A stretch of 64,000 bases of DNA from Lysobacter sp. ISL-50 (GCF_018612875.1 NZ_JAGGRI010000034.1:20256-84255), one strand, 5' to 3'; shown: positions 30,311 through 42,430, counted from the first letter of the stretch. Numbers and translations are program-made. The notes: generated by a model not told the origin, from the letters alone.

Positions 30311-30739
30311 ATGAACTTCAAGTCGATCCTGACCACCCTTGCGGTGATTGCGCTGGCGCTGGGCCTGGGCGTCGGCGCAGGTTATCTGGTCCGCCACAGC
30401 GGCCTGATGGGTGGCGGCGGAGGTGGCGGCGGCGTGGAGGTGACCCAGGGCGATTACTCGGCGATCTACGCCAAGACCGGCGGCGACGTGGTCGTCTACA
30501 CCTTGTCCACCTGCCCGTTCTGCCAGCAGGCCAAGGCGTTGCTGGCGAAGCAGAACGTCAGCTTCGTCGAGCGCGTGATCGACAAGGACGAAGTCGCGCG
30601 CAAGGAAGCCGACGGCCTCAAGATCAACAGCGTGCCGGTGATCTTCATCGGCGACAGCAGCATGCGCGGCTACAACGAAGCCAAGCTCGTCGAGCTGCTC
30701 AATACCCACGGCAAGGCCAAGGCCAAGCCGGCGGCCTGA
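30311..30739 (+). CDS. Membrane-tethered glutaredoxin
   Basis: The 142-residue protein has one N-terminal membrane segment (TTLAVIALALGLGVGAGYL, residues 8-26) and a linker with eight consecutive glycines (34-41). The glutaredoxin domain has active site CPFC (68-71) and the cis-proline SVPV (Pro109). Glutaredoxins reduce disulfides or glutathione adducts. A signal-anchor topology would place this domain in the periplasm, which is unusual because glutathione reduction is cytoplasmic. It lies 330 bases after a secreted seven-cysteine protein, so a role in handling such disulfides is plausible inference. The short Ala/Lys tail is featureless. Confidence 0.88.
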   Translation: MNFKSILTTLAVIALALGLGVGAGYLVRHSGLMGGGGGGGGVEVTQGDYSAIYAKTGGDVVVYTLSTCPFCQQAKALLAKQNVSFVERVIDKDEVARKEADGLKINSVPVIFIGDSSMRGYNEAKLVELLNTHGKAKAKPAA

Positions 30740-30942
30740 TCGGGCCGCTTCGGTACTGAGCGGACAAGCCTGCGGCCTGGTCGGGCTGCCTGGGTACTCC
30801 AGCGGATCGGCGGGCGGCGATTAGCGGCCCGCCGCGGCCCTTTGATTTGTTCGATGCGTTCAACGTGCTCGCGCTGCTGCCTGCGCTGCGGCGCTTCGCG
30901 GCGTGCGCCGTCGCGACACCGCCGCCGCTTGGCCACGCCGGC

Positions 30943-31676
30943 TCAACCCACCCATACCTGCAACGCCAGCGCCGCGACCGCGCCGAGCGCGGTTCCGCCG
31001 ATCACTTCCGGCCGCGTATGCCGCGCCATGCGCACGCGCGCCCAACCCAGCAGCGGCAGCAACACTGCGCCGGCCAGCGCCCACGACGGCGACAACGCGC
31101 TCAGCGATACCGCCGCGAACGTCAGACTGGCCATGTGCAGCGACAACTTGATCCAGCGATTGCACAACGCCGCCACGACCAGCATCGCCGCGACCGCGAC
31201 GATGCCCGGCGCCAACGCGGCGGCGCGCTCGCGCATCCACCACCAACAGATCGCCAGAACCAACAACAGCACCGCATAGAGCAACGGCCGCTCGCTGCGA
31301 TGCGAAGCGTCCACCGTGCCCCAGCGCCCGGATCGGCGCCGCTGGATCACGAACAACCACGTCACCACGATCGCCGCGGCCACGCCGATCAGCGCATGCA
31401 CCGATGCCTGCGGCGCGAGCAACTGCACCGTCCGCAACGTCAGCAGCGCGAACACCGCGAACGGATGCAGGACAACCGACACCGCACGTGCGAGGCGATA
31501 CCCGCCGCGTTCCGGCCGCGCCACCTGGCCGGCGTCCGCGGCGGCACCCGGACCCGGACCCGAGCCCGGTTCTCGATCGAATCCGCCCTTCACGCCAACC
31601 GGCGCCGCGGCTTCGCCTGTCCCATCCGGCGCGTCGGCCCGCATAGGCTTGGACGAATCGCCGCGCTCGCCGCCGC

Positions 31677-31680
<4 letters not shown>
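30943..31680 (-). CDS. PAP2-like integral membrane protein
   Basis: A product of up to 245 residues with a charged N-terminal ~60 residues and about seven membrane helices. The segment LSLHMASLTF recalls the PSGH motif of PAP2 phosphatases, and RMARHTRPEVIGG recalls SRxxxxxHxxxD, but key residues differ, so catalytic activity is uncertain. GTG 31680 overlaps the radA stop (GTGA) and suggests coupling; ATG 31644 is an alternative start that would drop 12 residues. A lipid or undecaprenyl phosphate substrate would fit PAP2 family knowledge only. Confidence 0.7.
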
Positions 31681-33098
<1,418 letters not shown>

Positions 33099-33411
33099 GG
33101 CGGGCGGCACTGCGATGGAGCGGAACCGCACTGTAGCGGCTGCCGGTCGCATCGTGCGAGACGTGGCGGCGCTGTCGCGGCAAAGTCCTACATCGCGCCG
33201 TGCGGCGCTGGCGGTTCGGCAGGCACCGCGTAAGCCGCGACCGCGAAACACGCCTGCGGTGCAGGCCGAGATCGCCATCGCGGCTTACGCCGCGCCTGCC
33301 GCCGGACCGGGGCCCGGCCATGCCGGCGCCAGTTTGCAAGAGGCCGGCTGGACCGGATTAACGGGATGGCCGGCGTTTACCCCGGCCGACGGATTCATCC
33401 GCGCGGTGGCC
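33099..33411. other. Upstream region of radA, no gene
   Basis: The 313 bases hold the radA control region and a GC-rich stretch with the near-palindrome GCCGGCGTTTACCCCGGCCG at 33370. No supported gene is seen on either strand. Confidence 0.5.
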
Positions 33412-33708
33412 TCAGGCCGCCATCGGCCGGTTCGGCCGGTGCTGCTCGGGATAGATCGCATACAGATGCTGCTGCGGCCGCGCCAGCAAGCCGCCGACAT
33501 CGTTGGCCGCGACGATGCTGTAGCCGCGCGCATCGATATCGTTCGCGATCGCGTGCCAGTCCAGCTTCGGCATGGCCATCGCGGTATCGATGGTCCAGCC
33601 GAACCGCAATCCGCCCAGCGCCTTCATCTCGTCCAGGGGCAGCCAACTGTCTGAAGGCGCCACCACGAACCCCTCGTCCTCGCCCACCACGAATACGTCT
33701 ACGCGCAT
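33412..33708 (-). CDS. Hypothetical protein, 98 residues
   Basis: I do not recognise a family. The product MRVDVFVVGEDEGFVVAPSD is a small acidic soluble protein without signal, membrane or metal motifs. ATG 33708 has only a weak AAAGG eleven bases upstream. The part after ~33709 is AT-richer and looks non-coding. It could be an actively translated orphan gene; certainty is low. Confidence 0.55.
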   Translation of the reverse strand: MRVDVFVVGEDEGFVVAPSDSWLPLDEMKALGGLRFGWTIDTAMAMPKLDWHAIANDIDARGYSIVAANDVGGLLARPQQHLYAIYPEQHRPNRPMAA

Positions 33709-34309
33709 TTTCGTCACTGCCTTTGCTGTTGATCCGCAAGCCGGCGCATGGTGTCGATCGGCCCGATAAAAAATAGTGAAAAAGGAATGGCGAATTGGTG
33801 AAGACGCCGCCGACGCGTAGTTTGGGTTCACGTTCTATGCACGGCGATAACAAGCGCCGGGTTACGCAAAGTTTGTATGAAGGTGGTCGCATCGGCTGCG
33901 ATCAGGGAAGCGGGCGGCGGGCGCCCCGGCGGCACACTTCGGTGGCGCCGGACAGGATCGAAACCGGCTTTCCCGGCGGCGCGGTGCGCGACGCGCCCGA
34001 GTCGTGCGAAATCTCAGATGCGAAGGAACCAAGCCATCGAACCGCATCCGTGTCGCAACGTAGCCGTAGGGACGATACGGGGCGTGGGTTCGAATGGCTG
34101 GTTCAGACGCGGCTAGCCCATGATCGTGCAGGCGCAGAGGCCGTTCACGATAAGCCTGAACTCCGTGCCGCATCCTGGCGCAGCCGAGAATGTCGGCGCG
34201 TGCGGCAAAGTTTTCGGCATAGGAACCCAATCCCTGAGTCAAACCACTGCGCATCCACTTCGGCTTGAATTAACGCTCAGCCCTCGGCAAGCGCGCTGAC
34301 CATGACGTA
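33709..34309. other. Six-hundred-base gap without a supported gene
   Basis: Frames on both strands run 130-160 codons but show irregular codon use and no domain. The composition is less GC-rich than the flanking genes. It could be decayed coding sequence; a minus-strand frame (33862-34254) has the most protein-like stretch. I see no repeat family member or RNA gene here. Confidence 0.4.
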
Positions 34310-34666
34310 TTACCCATCCGGATCGCGAAGCGCGAATTCCTGCGTCCCGGTGCTGGGATTCAAGTGCGGCTCTTCTTCCAGCCTGGAGGCGAGCGACCGC
34401 GCCCTGATCAGCGCCTGCTCGAAATCATCCACGCGGAAAAACAGGATGAGCCCGTTACCGGGTTCGGCGCGCTCGGGATCGGCCAAGGGCGGGTGTTCGT
34501 GATCGCCCCATCGATGCAGGCAGATCAACACCGTCCCGTCCGTGTCCAGGATCTGCCCGAAGTAATCGTGCGCCGGAGCGGTGAGCGCCTGGCCAAACAG
34601 CGACTGATACCAGCCGAAACTGCGAGCGACATCGGCGACGCCGATGATGGTCCACGTGCGTTTCAT
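34310..34666 (-). CDS. VOC-superfamily (glyoxalase/bleomycin-resistance fold) protein
   Basis: The 118-residue protein has two beta-alpha-beta-beta-beta modules: TWTIIGVADVARSFGWYQSLFG at the start and GLILFFRVDDFEQALIRARSL in the second half, ending QEFALRDPDG. VOC proteins bind metal and act as dioxygenases, isomerases or drug-binding proteins. The role of this one is open: it has no neighbour that hints at a pathway. Confidence 0.85.
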   Translation of the reverse strand: MKRTWTIIGVADVARSFGWYQSLFGQALTAPAHDYFGQILDTDGTVLICLHRWGDHEHPPLADPERAEPGNGLILFFRVDDFEQALIRARSLASRLEEEPHLNPSTGTQEFALRDPDG

Positions 34667-35006
34667 GGTTCCTCCTCGGTTTCACATCTGTGAACTGTCA
34701 GAGACAACGCCAGCCGACGCCGGTTTCAGGCTAGTACCGGCGCCGTTAGCAACCCGTACAACGCCGCTTTTCCTCACGGAATTCATCCGTGCAAATCGGA
34801 CCGGCGACACGTGCCGGCCGATCCGTGCGCCGATCTCAGCGCCGCACGACGGGCGAACTGATCTGGTAGTCGGGCTTTGGTACGCCGGCAAACCTTGAGG
34901 GTTCGGCTTAAAGAAAAAGCCCCGCGAGTGGCGGGGCTTTCTTTTTCCGGGAAGGTGCCGGCCGTTGGATTGGTGGCCGGGCGATTGTTTTCTTCTCGGA
35001 TTTACG
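34667..35006. other. Gap between the VOC gene and tRNA-Thr
   Basis: It contains the VOC promoter region and, near the tRNA, the strong terminator listed separately. The middle (34700-34900) is of mixed composition with no gene I can support. Confidence 0.55.
34910..34947 (-). terminator. Terminator downstream of tRNA-Thr (works in both directions)
   Basis: A GC-rich stem AAGCCCCGC / GCGGGGCTT around GAGTG, flanked by AAAGAAAA on one side and TTCTTTTT on the other, so it could end transcripts on either strand. It lies 60 bases past the 3' end of the tRNA. Confidence 0.85.
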
Positions 35007-35082
35007 TGGTGCCGGAAATAGGAATCGAACCTACGACCTACGCATTACGAATGCGCCGCTCTACCAACTGAGCTATTCCGGC
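35007..35082 (-). tRNA. tRNA-Thr (anticodon CGT)
   Basis: The minus strand folds into a complete cloverleaf. Acceptor GCCGGAA / TTCCGGC pairs perfectly. The D arm is GCTC-AGTTGGTA-GAGC, and the anticodon stem GCGCA / TGCGT holds loop TTCGTAA. The T arm carries GGTTCGATTCC. The CCA end is encoded in the DNA. The anticodon CGT reads the Thr codon ACG. Confidence 0.97.
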
Positions 35083-35266
35083 GAAGGACCGCAATTCTAG
35101 GCGGCTGCCCCCCGGGCGGTCAATTCAGACTTGTCCTGGGTCGCGGCGGCGACCTCCCGCAGCGCCGCGCAGCTGCGATCCGCGCCGTCCGCACATGCCC
35201 GCCGCGCCGGCTTGCAAGGCCCGCGATCCGCCCGGCGCGCAGCGTGACGGCGATATCATCCGCCTC

Positions 35267-36541
35267 ATGCCCCCCATCCTCGCCGCCTGCGCCGATGCGC
35301 TGATCTTCGTTCTCCTGTCCTGGGGGCTGTGGCGCCTGCTCGGCCGCTCGGTGCCGCTGGCGGTGCTGCCGATCGTGATCGGGCTGGTGCTGGCCGCCAG
35401 CGGCTGGCTGCCGCCGGGGTTGGGCGTGCCGTCGGCGATCGGCGACAAGCTCGGCTGGGTCGGCGTGCTGGCGCTGGCGTTCAGCGCGGGGCTGGAGACG
35501 CGGCAGAGCCACTACCGGCCTCAGCCGGAGGCCGAGGCAACGCCGGTGCCGTCTTTGCCGGCCGCGGGGCCGGTGCGGGCGCGACGGTCGGTCTCGCGCT
35601 TCGCCCTCAGCGCCGGGTTGGCCCTGGTACTGCCGTTCGCGGTGGGCACCCTCGCCGCCTACGGCTATTTCAATCAATTACCCGGCTGGACCGCGCCGCG
35701 CGGCGACGGCTGGCTGGGCGCGGTCGCGATCGGGCTGTGCGTGGCGGTCAGCGCGCTGCCGGTGCTGATCGGGATCGTGCGCGAGCTCGGGCCGCTGCAT
35801 CGGCCGCTGACCCAGGTCGCGCTGGCGATCGCGGTGGTGGACGACGCGGTGCTGTGGATCGGGCTGGCGGTGCTGCTGTTCCTCGCGGAAGGCACCGGCC
35901 TGAGCGGCTGGGGCGGGCTGGATGCCTTGGCGGTGGCGGCCATGATCGCGCTGGCGACGCTGGGCGCGTGGCTGCATCGCCGCTATCCGTCGCCGCCGCG
36001 CACGGCGGTGTGGCTGGCGCTGCCGCTGTATCTGGCCGCCGGCGCGTGGGCGAGTTCGCAACTGGGCCTGCACGCCTTGTTGGGCGCGTACTTCGCCGGC
36101 GCGGTGCTGGCGCCGAGCTGGGCGCGGCGATTGCCGCTGGAACGACTGGGCGGCTACGCGCTGATCGGCCTGGCGCCGCTGTTCTTCGGCCACAGCGGTC
36201 TGCGCATCGATGGCGAGGTGCTGGGCTGGGCCTCGCTGCAAGCGGCGCTGGCGCTGCTGCTGGTGTCGGTCGCGGCCAAGCTGGCGGCGTTGCTGATGTG
36301 TCCGCCGATCGCGCGCCTGCCGCGGCGCGAGGCCCTGGCCGTCGGCGCGCTGCTGCAGTGCAAGGGGCTGATGGAAATCGTCGCGGCGACGATCCTGCGC
36401 GACAAAGGCCTGCTGTCGGAACACGCCTTCGCCGCGCTGGTGACGCTGGCGGTGCTATCGACGGTGCTGACCGGCCCGCTGTTCCGCTGGATGCTGCGCG
36501 GCCGCGCCGCTACGGCGCAGGCGCGCTACGAATACGTGTGA
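35267..36541 (+). CDS. CPA2-family cation:proton antiporter
   Basis: The 424-residue inner-membrane protein has about 12 hydrophobic segments. It contains VVDDAVLWIGLAVLL, the DD-type ion-binding helix of Na+/H+ and K+/H+ exchangers, and a family C-terminal end (LLQCKGLMEIVAATILRDKGLLS). Exchange of K+ or Na+ for protons, as in KefB/NhaS-like proteins, is the established family role. No TrkA-N domain or regulatory subunit is attached. ATG 35267 begins the hydrophobic part. Confidence 0.9.
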   Translation: MPPILAACADALIFVLLSWGLWRLLGRSVPLAVLPIVIGLVLAASGWLPPGLGVPSAIGDKLGWVGVLALAFSAGLETRQSHYRPQPEAEATPVPSLPAAGPVRARRSVSRFALSAGLALVLPFAVGTLAAYGYFNQLPGWTAPRGDGWLGAVAIGLCVAVSALPVLIGIVRELGPLHRPLTQVALAIAVVDDAVLWIGLAVLLFLAEGTGLSGWGGLDALAVAAMIALATLGAWLHRRYPSPPRTAVWLALPLYLAAGAWASSQLGLHALLGAYFAGAVLAPSWARRLPLERLGGYALIGLAPLFFGHSGLRIDGEVLGWASLQAALALLLVSVAAKLAALLMCPPIARLPRREALAVGALLQCKGLMEIVAATILRDKGLLSEHAFAALVTLAVLSTVLTGPLFRWMLRGRAATAQARYEYV

Positions 36542-36583
36542 AGTCGCATCGGCGGGGCTTGGCCCGGCCGACGCGCGAAAGCC

Positions 36584-37534
36584 TCAGCCGACCAGTTGCA
36601 GGCGCAGTTCTTTCGGCAGCGCGAATACCATGTTTTCCGGCTCGCCGTCGAGTTCGGCGACGTGCTGCGCGCCGAGTTCGCGCAGGCGCTCGATCACGCC
36701 GCGCACCAGCACTTCCGGCGCCGACGCGCCGGCGGTGACGCCGATGCGCTTGCGTCCCACCACCCACTGCGGATCGATTTCGACCGCGCCGTCGATCAGG
36801 TAGGCCTGCACGCCTTCGCGCTCGGACAACTCGCGCAGGCGGTTGGAGTTGGAACTGTTGATCGAGCCGACCACCAGGACCAGATCGCACTTCGCCGCCA
36901 GTTCGCGCACGGCGTCCTGGCGATTTTGCGTGGCGTAGCAGATGTCGTCGTGACGCGGGCCCTGGATCGCCGGGTACTTGCCGCGCAGCGCCTCGATCAC
37001 GCTGCGGGTGTCGTCCACGGACAAGGTGGTCTGCGTGGTGTAGGCGAGGTTTTCCGGCTGATCGACCTGCAGGCGCGCGACGTCATCCGCGTCCTCGACC
37101 AGGTAGATCCGGCCCAGGCCGGCTTCGCGCCGCCACTGGCCCATGGTGCCTTCGACTTCCGGATGGCCGGCGTGGCCGATCAGGATCACGTCGCGGCCGG
37201 CGCGGCAGTGGCGCGAGACTTCCAGGTGCACCTTGGTGACCAGCGGACAGGTCGCGTCGAACACCTTGAGCTGGCGCCGTTCGGCTTCTTCGCGCACGGC
37301 CTTGGACACGCCGTGGGCGCTGAAGATCACGGTCGCGCCGTCGGGGACTTCGTCGAGCTCTTCCACGAAGATCGCGCCGCGATGCTTGAGATCATCGACG
37401 ACGAAACGGTTGTGCACGACTTCGTGGCGCACGTAGATAGGCGCGCCGAGGGTTTCGATGGCGCGCTTGACGATTTCGATCGCGCGATCGACGCCGGCGC
37501 AGAAGCCGCGGGGGTTGGCTAGCAGGACGTCCAT
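36584..37534 (-). CDS. ispH: 4-hydroxy-3-methylbut-2-enyl diphosphate reductase
   Basis: IspH makes IPP and DMAPP in the last step of the MEP isoprenoid pathway. The 316-residue protein has the three [4Fe-4S] cysteines at 12 (GFCAGVD), 96 (DATCPLV) and 199 (DDICYAT), and the catalytic HAGHPEVEG block with His124 and Glu126. It lies downstream of lspA as in many gammaproteobacteria, but the fkpB gene usual between them is absent. Confidence 0.98.
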   Translation of the reverse strand: MDVLLANPRGFCAGVDRAIEIVKRAIETLGAPIYVRHEVVHNRFVVDDLKHRGAIFVEELDEVPDGATVIFSAHGVSKAVREEAERRQLKVFDATCPLVTKVHLEVSRHCRAGRDVILIGHAGHPEVEGTMGQWRREAGLGRIYLVEDADDVARLQVDQPENLAYTTQTTLSVDDTRSVIEALRGKYPAIQGPRHDDICYATQNRQDAVRELAAKCDLVLVVGSINSSNSNRLRELSEREGVQAYLIDGAVEIDPQWVVGRKRIGVTAGASAPEVLVRGVIERLRELGAQHVAELDGEPENMVFALPKELRLQLVG

Positions 37535-37588
37535 GAGGCCATTGTACTCCTGTCGCGGACGGGCGGCAGCGGGCAGAAACGGGCAGAC

Positions 37589-37651
37589 AGGAGCGAAAAA
37601 TGAGCAACAGCCAAGCTTTCGCTCACTTTTCGCTCCTCTTCACTCACTCGC
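37589..37651. repeat. Inverted repeat GAGCGAAAAATGAGC / GCTCACTTTTCGCTC
   Basis: It fills the ispH-lspA gap and relates loosely to the TTCAGAGGAGTGA family (AGTGA/TCACT arms). The stem would form in the operon mRNA; on the minus strand it lies after the lspA stop. Confidence 0.6.
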
Positions 37652-37655
37652 GCGC

Positions 37656-38186
37656 TCAGGCCTTGCCCTCGCCCGCCCGGCGCTTGGCGTCGGTGCGGCT
37701 CGGGAACAGGCCGTAGATGGCGATGCCGATCGCGCCGGCGACGATCGCCGAGTCGGCGATATTGAACGAAGGCCAGTGGTAATCGCCCACGTACCACTGG
37801 ATGAAGTCGACCACGTGGCCGTGCAGCATGCGGTCGATCACGTTGCCGATCGCGCCGCCGATCACCAGGGCGAACGGCAACGCCGATTTCCAGTCGCTGC
37901 GCTCGGTCCGCGCCAGCCAGCGCGCCAGCAAGCCGCTGATCGCCACCGCCAGGACCATGAAGAAATATTTCTGCCAGCCGCCGGCGTCGCTGAGGAAGCT
38001 GAAGGCCGCGCCGGTGTTGTAGCTGCGATACCAGTTCCAGAAGCCGTCGATCACCGGCACCGGCGTGTACTCGGGCAGCGACGCCAGCACCCAGGCCTTG
38101 CTGAGCTGGTCGAGCACGATCACCACGACCGAGACGATCAGCCATACGAGCGCGTTCTTGCCGGGTTTGCTTGCGGTATCGGTCAT
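37656..38186 (-). CDS. lspA: Lipoprotein signal peptidase II
   Basis: LspA cleaves signal peptides of diacylglyceryl-modified prolipoproteins in the inner membrane. The 176 residues span four membrane helices. The two catalytic Asp residues are in [16 protein letters not shown] and [11 protein letters not shown]. It follows ileS by 75 bases. Several lipoproteins with lipoboxes lie in this window (22436, 50539, 56083). Confidence 0.97.
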   Translation of the reverse strand: MTDTASKPGKNALVWLIVSVVVIVLDQLSKAWVLASLPEYTPVPVIDGFWNWYRSYNTGAAFSFLSDAGGWQKYFFMVLAVAISGLLARWLARTERSDWKSALPFALVIGGAIGNVIDRMLHGHVVDFIQWYVGDYHWPSFNIADSAIVAGAIGIAIYGLFPSRTDAKRRAGEGKA

Positions 38187-38261
38187 CGGGCCTGGATCTG
38201 CGAAGAAAAGAATGGAACCGGAATGCGCGCGGCCTCGAAGCCGCGCGCGGGTGCGCGCAAC

Positions 38262-41153
38262 TCAGAACCAGCGACGGTCCTCGCCCTCGCCCGCGACATT
38301 GCTCACGCAACGGCCGCACAGGTCCGGATGCTGCTCGTCCACGCCGACATCGGCGCGGTGATGCCAGCAGCGCACGCACTTGGTCTTGCCGGTGCGCGTG
38401 GCGAGCACGGCGATGTCCTTGATGTCGTCGTCGGCGATCACGTCCACGTCGCCGCTGATGAACAGGAAGCGCAGCTCATCGGCCAGCGGCGCCAGCCAGT
38501 TCTGATCGGCGACGCCGCAGCGCAGCGAGATCTCCGCTTCCAGCGCGGCGCCGATCTGGCCGGCGGCGCGCATCGGCTCCAGGGTCTTGGCGACGCTGTC
38601 GCGCAGGGCGAGCAGGCGCTTGAAGTCTTCGTCGGACAACACCGCATCGGCCGGCAGCAAGGCCAGGCCGTCGTACCAGGTGGTGAACAGCACGTTGTCT
38701 TCGCGCGGGCCGTGCTCGGTGTTGGCCGGCAGGTGACGCCACATTTCGTCGGCGGTGAACGCCAGGATCGGCGCGATCCAGCGCACGAAGCCTTCCGCGA
38801 TGCGGTACATCGCGCTCTGCGCCGAACGCCGGCCGCGCGAGTTTTCCTGCATCGTGTACAGGCGGTCCTTGGTCACGTCCAGGTACAGCGAACCCAGATC
38901 GACGCTGCAGAAATTCGACAGCGCCTGCACGATTTCGGCGAAGTCGTAACGCTCGTAGGCCGAGGCGATACGGTCCTGCAGCTCGGCGGCGCGATGCACG
39001 ATCCAGCGGTCCAGCGCGACCATGTCGTCCAGGCCGACCAGATCGCGGGTGGGATCGAACCCGCTCAGGTTGCCAAGCAGGAAGCGCGCGGTGTTGCGGA
39101 TGCGGCGATAGACGTCGGCGTTCTGCTTGAGGATCTTGTCGGAGACCGTCATCTCGTTGCGGAACTCGGTCGATGCGACCCACAGGCGCAGCACGTCCGC
39201 GCCCAGGGTGTCGGTGACCTTCTCCGGCGCGAGCGCGTTGAACATCGACTTGGACATCTTCTTGCCGTGCTCGTCCACGGTGAAGCCGTGGGTCAGCACC
39301 TGCCGGTACGGCGCCGCGCCGTCCATCGCCACGCCGCTGAGCAGCGCGCTGTGGAACCAGCCGCGATGCTGGTCGGAACCTTCCAGGTACAGATCGGCCG
39401 GCTTGCGCAGACCGTCCTGCGGACGCTGCGCGAGCACGCACTCGTGGCTGGTGCCCGAGTCGAACCAGACATCAAGAATGTCGTTGACCTTCTCGTAGTT
39501 GCCGGCCTCATCGCCCAGCAGTTGCTCGGCGGTCATCGCGTACCAGGCGTCGGCGCCTTCGCGTTCGACCGCGTCGGCGACCTGGCGCATGATCTCGACC
39601 GTGCGCGGATGCGGCTGGCCGCTTTCGCGATCGAAGAACAGCGCGATCGGCACGCCCCAGTAGCGCTGGCGCGAGATCGTCCAGTCCGGACGGCCCTCGA
39701 TCATGTTGTAGATGCGCGCCTCGCCCCAGCCCGGCACCCACGACACGCCGCCGATCGCGTCGAGCGCGTCGCGGCGCAGCCCGGCCTGATCCATCGAGAT
39801 GAACCATTGCGGCGTGGCGCGGAACACCACCGGCGTCTTGTGGCGCCAGCAGTGCGGGTAGCTGTGCTTGAGCCGGCCCGACGCCAACAGCACGTCGTGC
39901 GCCTTGAGCACTTCGAGGATGATCGGATCGACCTTGAAGATGTGCACGCCGGCCAGCGCATGCTGATCGGCCGGCGGCGTCGACGGCAGGTACAGGCCGC
40001 GCCCATCGACCGGATTGAACTGCGCCGGCGTGTAGTGATCGAGCAGGCCGTACTTCAGTGCGACCGCATAGTCTTCCTGGCCGTGGCCGGGCGCGTTATG
40101 GACGATGCCGGTGCCGTCTTCGGCCGACACGTAGCTGTCCACCAGCACCGGCAGTTCGCGCTCGGCGTAGAACGGATGCTGCAGGCGCTGGCCTTCGAGC
40201 TCGACGCCGCGCGCGCGGCCGTGCACGACCACGTCTTCGATGCCGTAGCGCTTGAGCGCCTTGGCCGCGAGCGCTTCGGCCAGCACCAGCAGGCGGCGGC
40301 CGCCGTCGGCGCGCTGCGGGCCGTCTACCAGCACGTAGTCGAGCTCGGGGCCGACGGTGACCGACAGGCTGGCCGGCAGCGTCCACGGCGTGGTGGTCCA
40401 GATCGGCACCGCGATCAGGGTGTCGTCGTCGATCGCCGCGCCGAACACCGCCGCGAGCGAGCGCGCGTGCTTGGCGACATAGCCCACGTCGATCTGGGTG
40501 GATTCCTTGTCCTGATATTCGATCTCCGCCTCGGCCAGCGCCGAGCCGCAGTCGAAGCACCAGTGCACCGGCTTGGAGCCGCGCAGCAGATGGCCGCGTT
40601 CGACGATCTTCGCCAGCGAACGCATGATGTCCGCCTCGTAGCGGAAATCCATGGTGCGATACGGGTTGTCCCAATCGCCGGTCACGCCCAGGCGCTTGAA
40701 GCCGCGGCGTTGCAAGTCGATCTGGGTGGTGGCGTATTCGCGGCACTTGGCGCGGAAAGCGGCGGCGTCGAGCTTGTCGCCGACCTTGCCGAATTCCTTC
40801 TCGACCTTGTGCTCGATCGGCAGGCCGTGGCAATCCCAGCCCGGCACGTAGGGCGCGTCGAAGCCGGCCAGCAGCTTGGACTTGACCACGATGTCCTTGA
40901 GCACCTTGTTGACCGCGTGGCCGACGTGGATCTCGCCGTTCGCGTACGGCGGGCCGTCGTGCAGGACGAAGCTGCGCTCGCGGCCGCCGGTTTTCGCGCG
41001 AATTCGCTGATACAGACCTTCGCTCTCCCAGCGCGCCAGGGTTTCCGGCTCGCGCTTGGGCAGATCGCCGCGCATCGGGAAGTCGGTCGCCGGCAGCAGC
41101 AAGGTGGCCTTGTACGGATTGCCGGGGGCGGATTGGCTCGGGTCGTTGGTCAC
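38262..41153 (-). CDS. ileS: Isoleucyl-tRNA synthetase
   Basis: IleRS charges tRNA-Ile, with editing of valine. The 963-residue protein has the class I HIGH motif in [15 protein letters not shown] and KMSKS in KKMSKSMFN. The Walker-like editing region includes [12 protein letters not shown]. The C-terminal zinc finger ends CVRCWHHR and LCGRC. The gene order ribF-ileS-lspA matches other gammaproteobacteria, with eight bases between ribF and ileS. Confidence 0.98.
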   Translation of the reverse strand: MTNDPSQSAPGNPYKATLLLPATDFPMRGDLPKREPETLARWESEGLYQRIRAKTGGRERSFVLHDGPPYANGEIHVGHAVNKVLKDIVVKSKLLAGFDAPYVPGWDCHGLPIEHKVEKEFGKVGDKLDAAAFRAKCREYATTQIDLQRRGFKRLGVTGDWDNPYRTMDFRYEADIMRSLAKIVERGHLLRGSKPVHWCFDCGSALAEAEIEYQDKESTQIDVGYVAKHARSLAAVFGAAIDDDTLIAVPIWTTTPWTLPASLSVTVGPELDYVLVDGPQRADGGRRLLVLAEALAAKALKRYGIEDVVVHGRARGVELEGQRLQHPFYAERELPVLVDSYVSAEDGTGIVHNAPGHGQEDYAVALKYGLLDHYTPAQFNPVDGRGLYLPSTPPADQHALAGVHIFKVDPIILEVLKAHDVLLASGRLKHSYPHCWRHKTPVVFRATPQWFISMDQAGLRRDALDAIGGVSWVPGWGEARIYNMIEGRPDWTISRQRYWGVPIALFFDRESGQPHPRTVEIMRQVADAVEREGADAWYAMTAEQLLGDEAGNYEKVNDILDVWFDSGTSHECVLAQRPQDGLRKPADLYLEGSDQHRGWFHSALLSGVAMDGAAPYRQVLTHGFTVDEHGKKMSKSMFNALAPEKVTDTLGADVLRLWVASTEFRNEMTVSDKILKQNADVYRRIRNTARFLLGNLSGFDPTRDLVGLDDMVALDRWIVHRAAELQDRIASAYERYDFAEIVQALSNFCSVDLGSLYLDVTKDRLYTMQENSRGRRSAQSAMYRIAEGFVRWIAPILAFTADEMWRHLPANTEHGPREDNVLFTTWYDGLALLPADAVLSDEDFKRLLALRDSVAKTLEPMRAAGQIGAALEAEISLRCGVADQNWLAPLADELRFLFISGDVDVIADDDIKDIAVLATRTGKTKCVRCWHHRADVGVDEQHPDLCGRCVSNVAGEGEDRRWF

Positions 41154-41161
41154 AGCGGGTC

Positions 41162-42196
41162 TCAGGCAGTTTTCTCGGCCGCGCTTGCGGCTTGAGCTGG
41201 CGACGTAGACGCACGTCGAGGGTCGTGTTGCGAAACAGGCGATGCGTACGGCGGCCGGCGCTGCGCATCGAGTTGCAGCAGCTCGCGCGCCTGGGCGGCG
41301 TCGCGGTGCATCTGCGTGGTCAGCGAGGCCAGGTCGGGGAACTTGAGCTCGGCGCGCAGGTGGGCGACGAATTCGACCTCGATCCTGCGACCGTACAGGT
41401 CGCCGTCGAAATCGAACAGATGCGCTTCCAGCAGCGGCTCCACCCCGGCCACGGTCGGCCGCGTGCCCAGGCTCGACACCGACGGCCAGGGCTGGTCCCC
41501 GACGCCGTGCACCCAGGTGGCGTAGATGCCGGACAAGGCCGGCGTCTTGCCGCCGAAGCGCAGGTTGGCGGTTGGAAAGCCCAGGGTGCGGCCGAGCTGC
41601 TTGCCGTGCACGACATGCCCGCCGATCGCATAAGGGCGGCCGAGCAGCCGCGCCGCGGCGGTGAAATCGCCGGCCAGGATGGTTTCGCGAATGCGGGTGC
41701 TGGACACGCGCTCGCCGTCCAGGTGCACGGGTTCGATTTCGTGCGCGCTGAAGCCGGCGCTTTCGCCCATCCGCCGCAGCAGCGCGATATCGCCGCCGCG
41801 CGCCTTGCCGAAACGGAACTCCGGGCCGACCCAGACTTCGCGCGCGGCCAATCGCCGGACCAGCACGCGCTCGACGAATTCTTCCGCGCTCAGGCCGCTC
41901 AGCCGCTTGTTGAACCGCAGCAGGCCGACCTGATCGGCGTCCAGCGCCAACAGCCCCTCGGCCTTGGCGCGCGGCAACAGCAGCCGCGGCGGCGGCGCGC
42001 CGGGGGCGAAGAATTCACGCGGCAACGGCTCGAAACTCAGCGCGACCGCGGGCAAGCCCAGCGCGCGCGCGCGCGAAACCGTGTGGCGCACCAGCGCGCG
42101 ATGCCCGAGATGCAGGCCATCGAAGGCGCCGATACATACCACACTGCCGTGCGGGCAACGCGGCCCGCTATCGACGTCACGAAACAGCCTGCTCAT
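41162..42196 (-). CDS. ribF: Bifunctional riboflavin kinase / FAD synthetase
   Basis: RibF phosphorylates riboflavin to FMN and adenylates it to FAD. The N-terminal nucleotidyltransferase has [15 protein letters not shown], and the C-terminal kinase has [27 protein letters not shown]. The product is 344 residues, about 30 longer than usual at the C-terminus ([13 protein letters not shown]). I choose ATG 42196 for the family start; the frame is open to 42235. Confidence 0.95.
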   Translation of the reverse strand: MSRLFRDVDSGPRCPHGSVVCIGAFDGLHLGHRALVRHTVSRARALGLPAVALSFEPLPREFFAPGAPPPRLLLPRAKAEGLLALDADQVGLLRFNKRLSGLSAEEFVERVLVRRLAAREVWVGPEFRFGKARGGDIALLRRMGESAGFSAHEIEPVHLDGERVSSTRIRETILAGDFTAAARLLGRPYAIGGHVVHGKQLGRTLGFPTANLRFGGKTPALSGIYATWVHGVGDQPWPSVSSLGTRPTVAGVEPLLEAHLFDFDGDLYGRRIEVEFVAHLRAELKFPDLASLTTQMHRDAAQARELLQLDAQRRPPYASPVSQHDPRRASTSPAQAASAAEKTA

Positions 42197-42253
42197 CAAG
42201 ATTCTGGCGTGGGAGCCCGGGCTGACCCGGGACATGCTCGGAGGATTGGGGGC

Positions 42254-42330
42254 GAGAAATGAGTTCAGAGGAGTGAGGAGTGAGTAAAAGCCCAGCTTTT
42301 CTCGTTTCTCACCCCTCTGAACTCACTGCT
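42254..42330. repeat. Inverted repeat GAGTTCAGAGGAGTGAGG / CCCCTCTGAACTCAC
   Basis: This is the clearest member of the TTCAGAGGAGTGA family, with a ~35-base loop holding CAAAAG/CTTTTC-type sequence. It separates ribF from murJ. Confidence 0.8.
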
Positions 42331-42430
42331 AGCCCTGAAGTATAGCCGCCGCCCGCAAGTCTCAACGGCACCGGCAACGGTCAATCGCCGACGATGGCGG
42401 CGGCGGGCCGCCATCGCCGCGGCGATGGCC

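Noticed and set aside
33862..34254. A 130-codon minus-strand gene in the 33.7-34.3 kb gap
   Set aside because: No start signal or family feature, and alternative frames look as good.
34310..34666. Bleomycin resistance gene
   Set aside because: The VOC fold alone does not show the substrate; called only as VOC superfamily.
36542..38262. fkpB gene expected between lspA and ispH
   Set aside because: The gap holds only a repeat; the gene is absent here.
37458..41195. A 1245-codon open frame opposite ispH-lspA-ileS
   Set aside because: It mirrors genes with clear families and shows no domain; antisense openness follows from GC-rich codon use.
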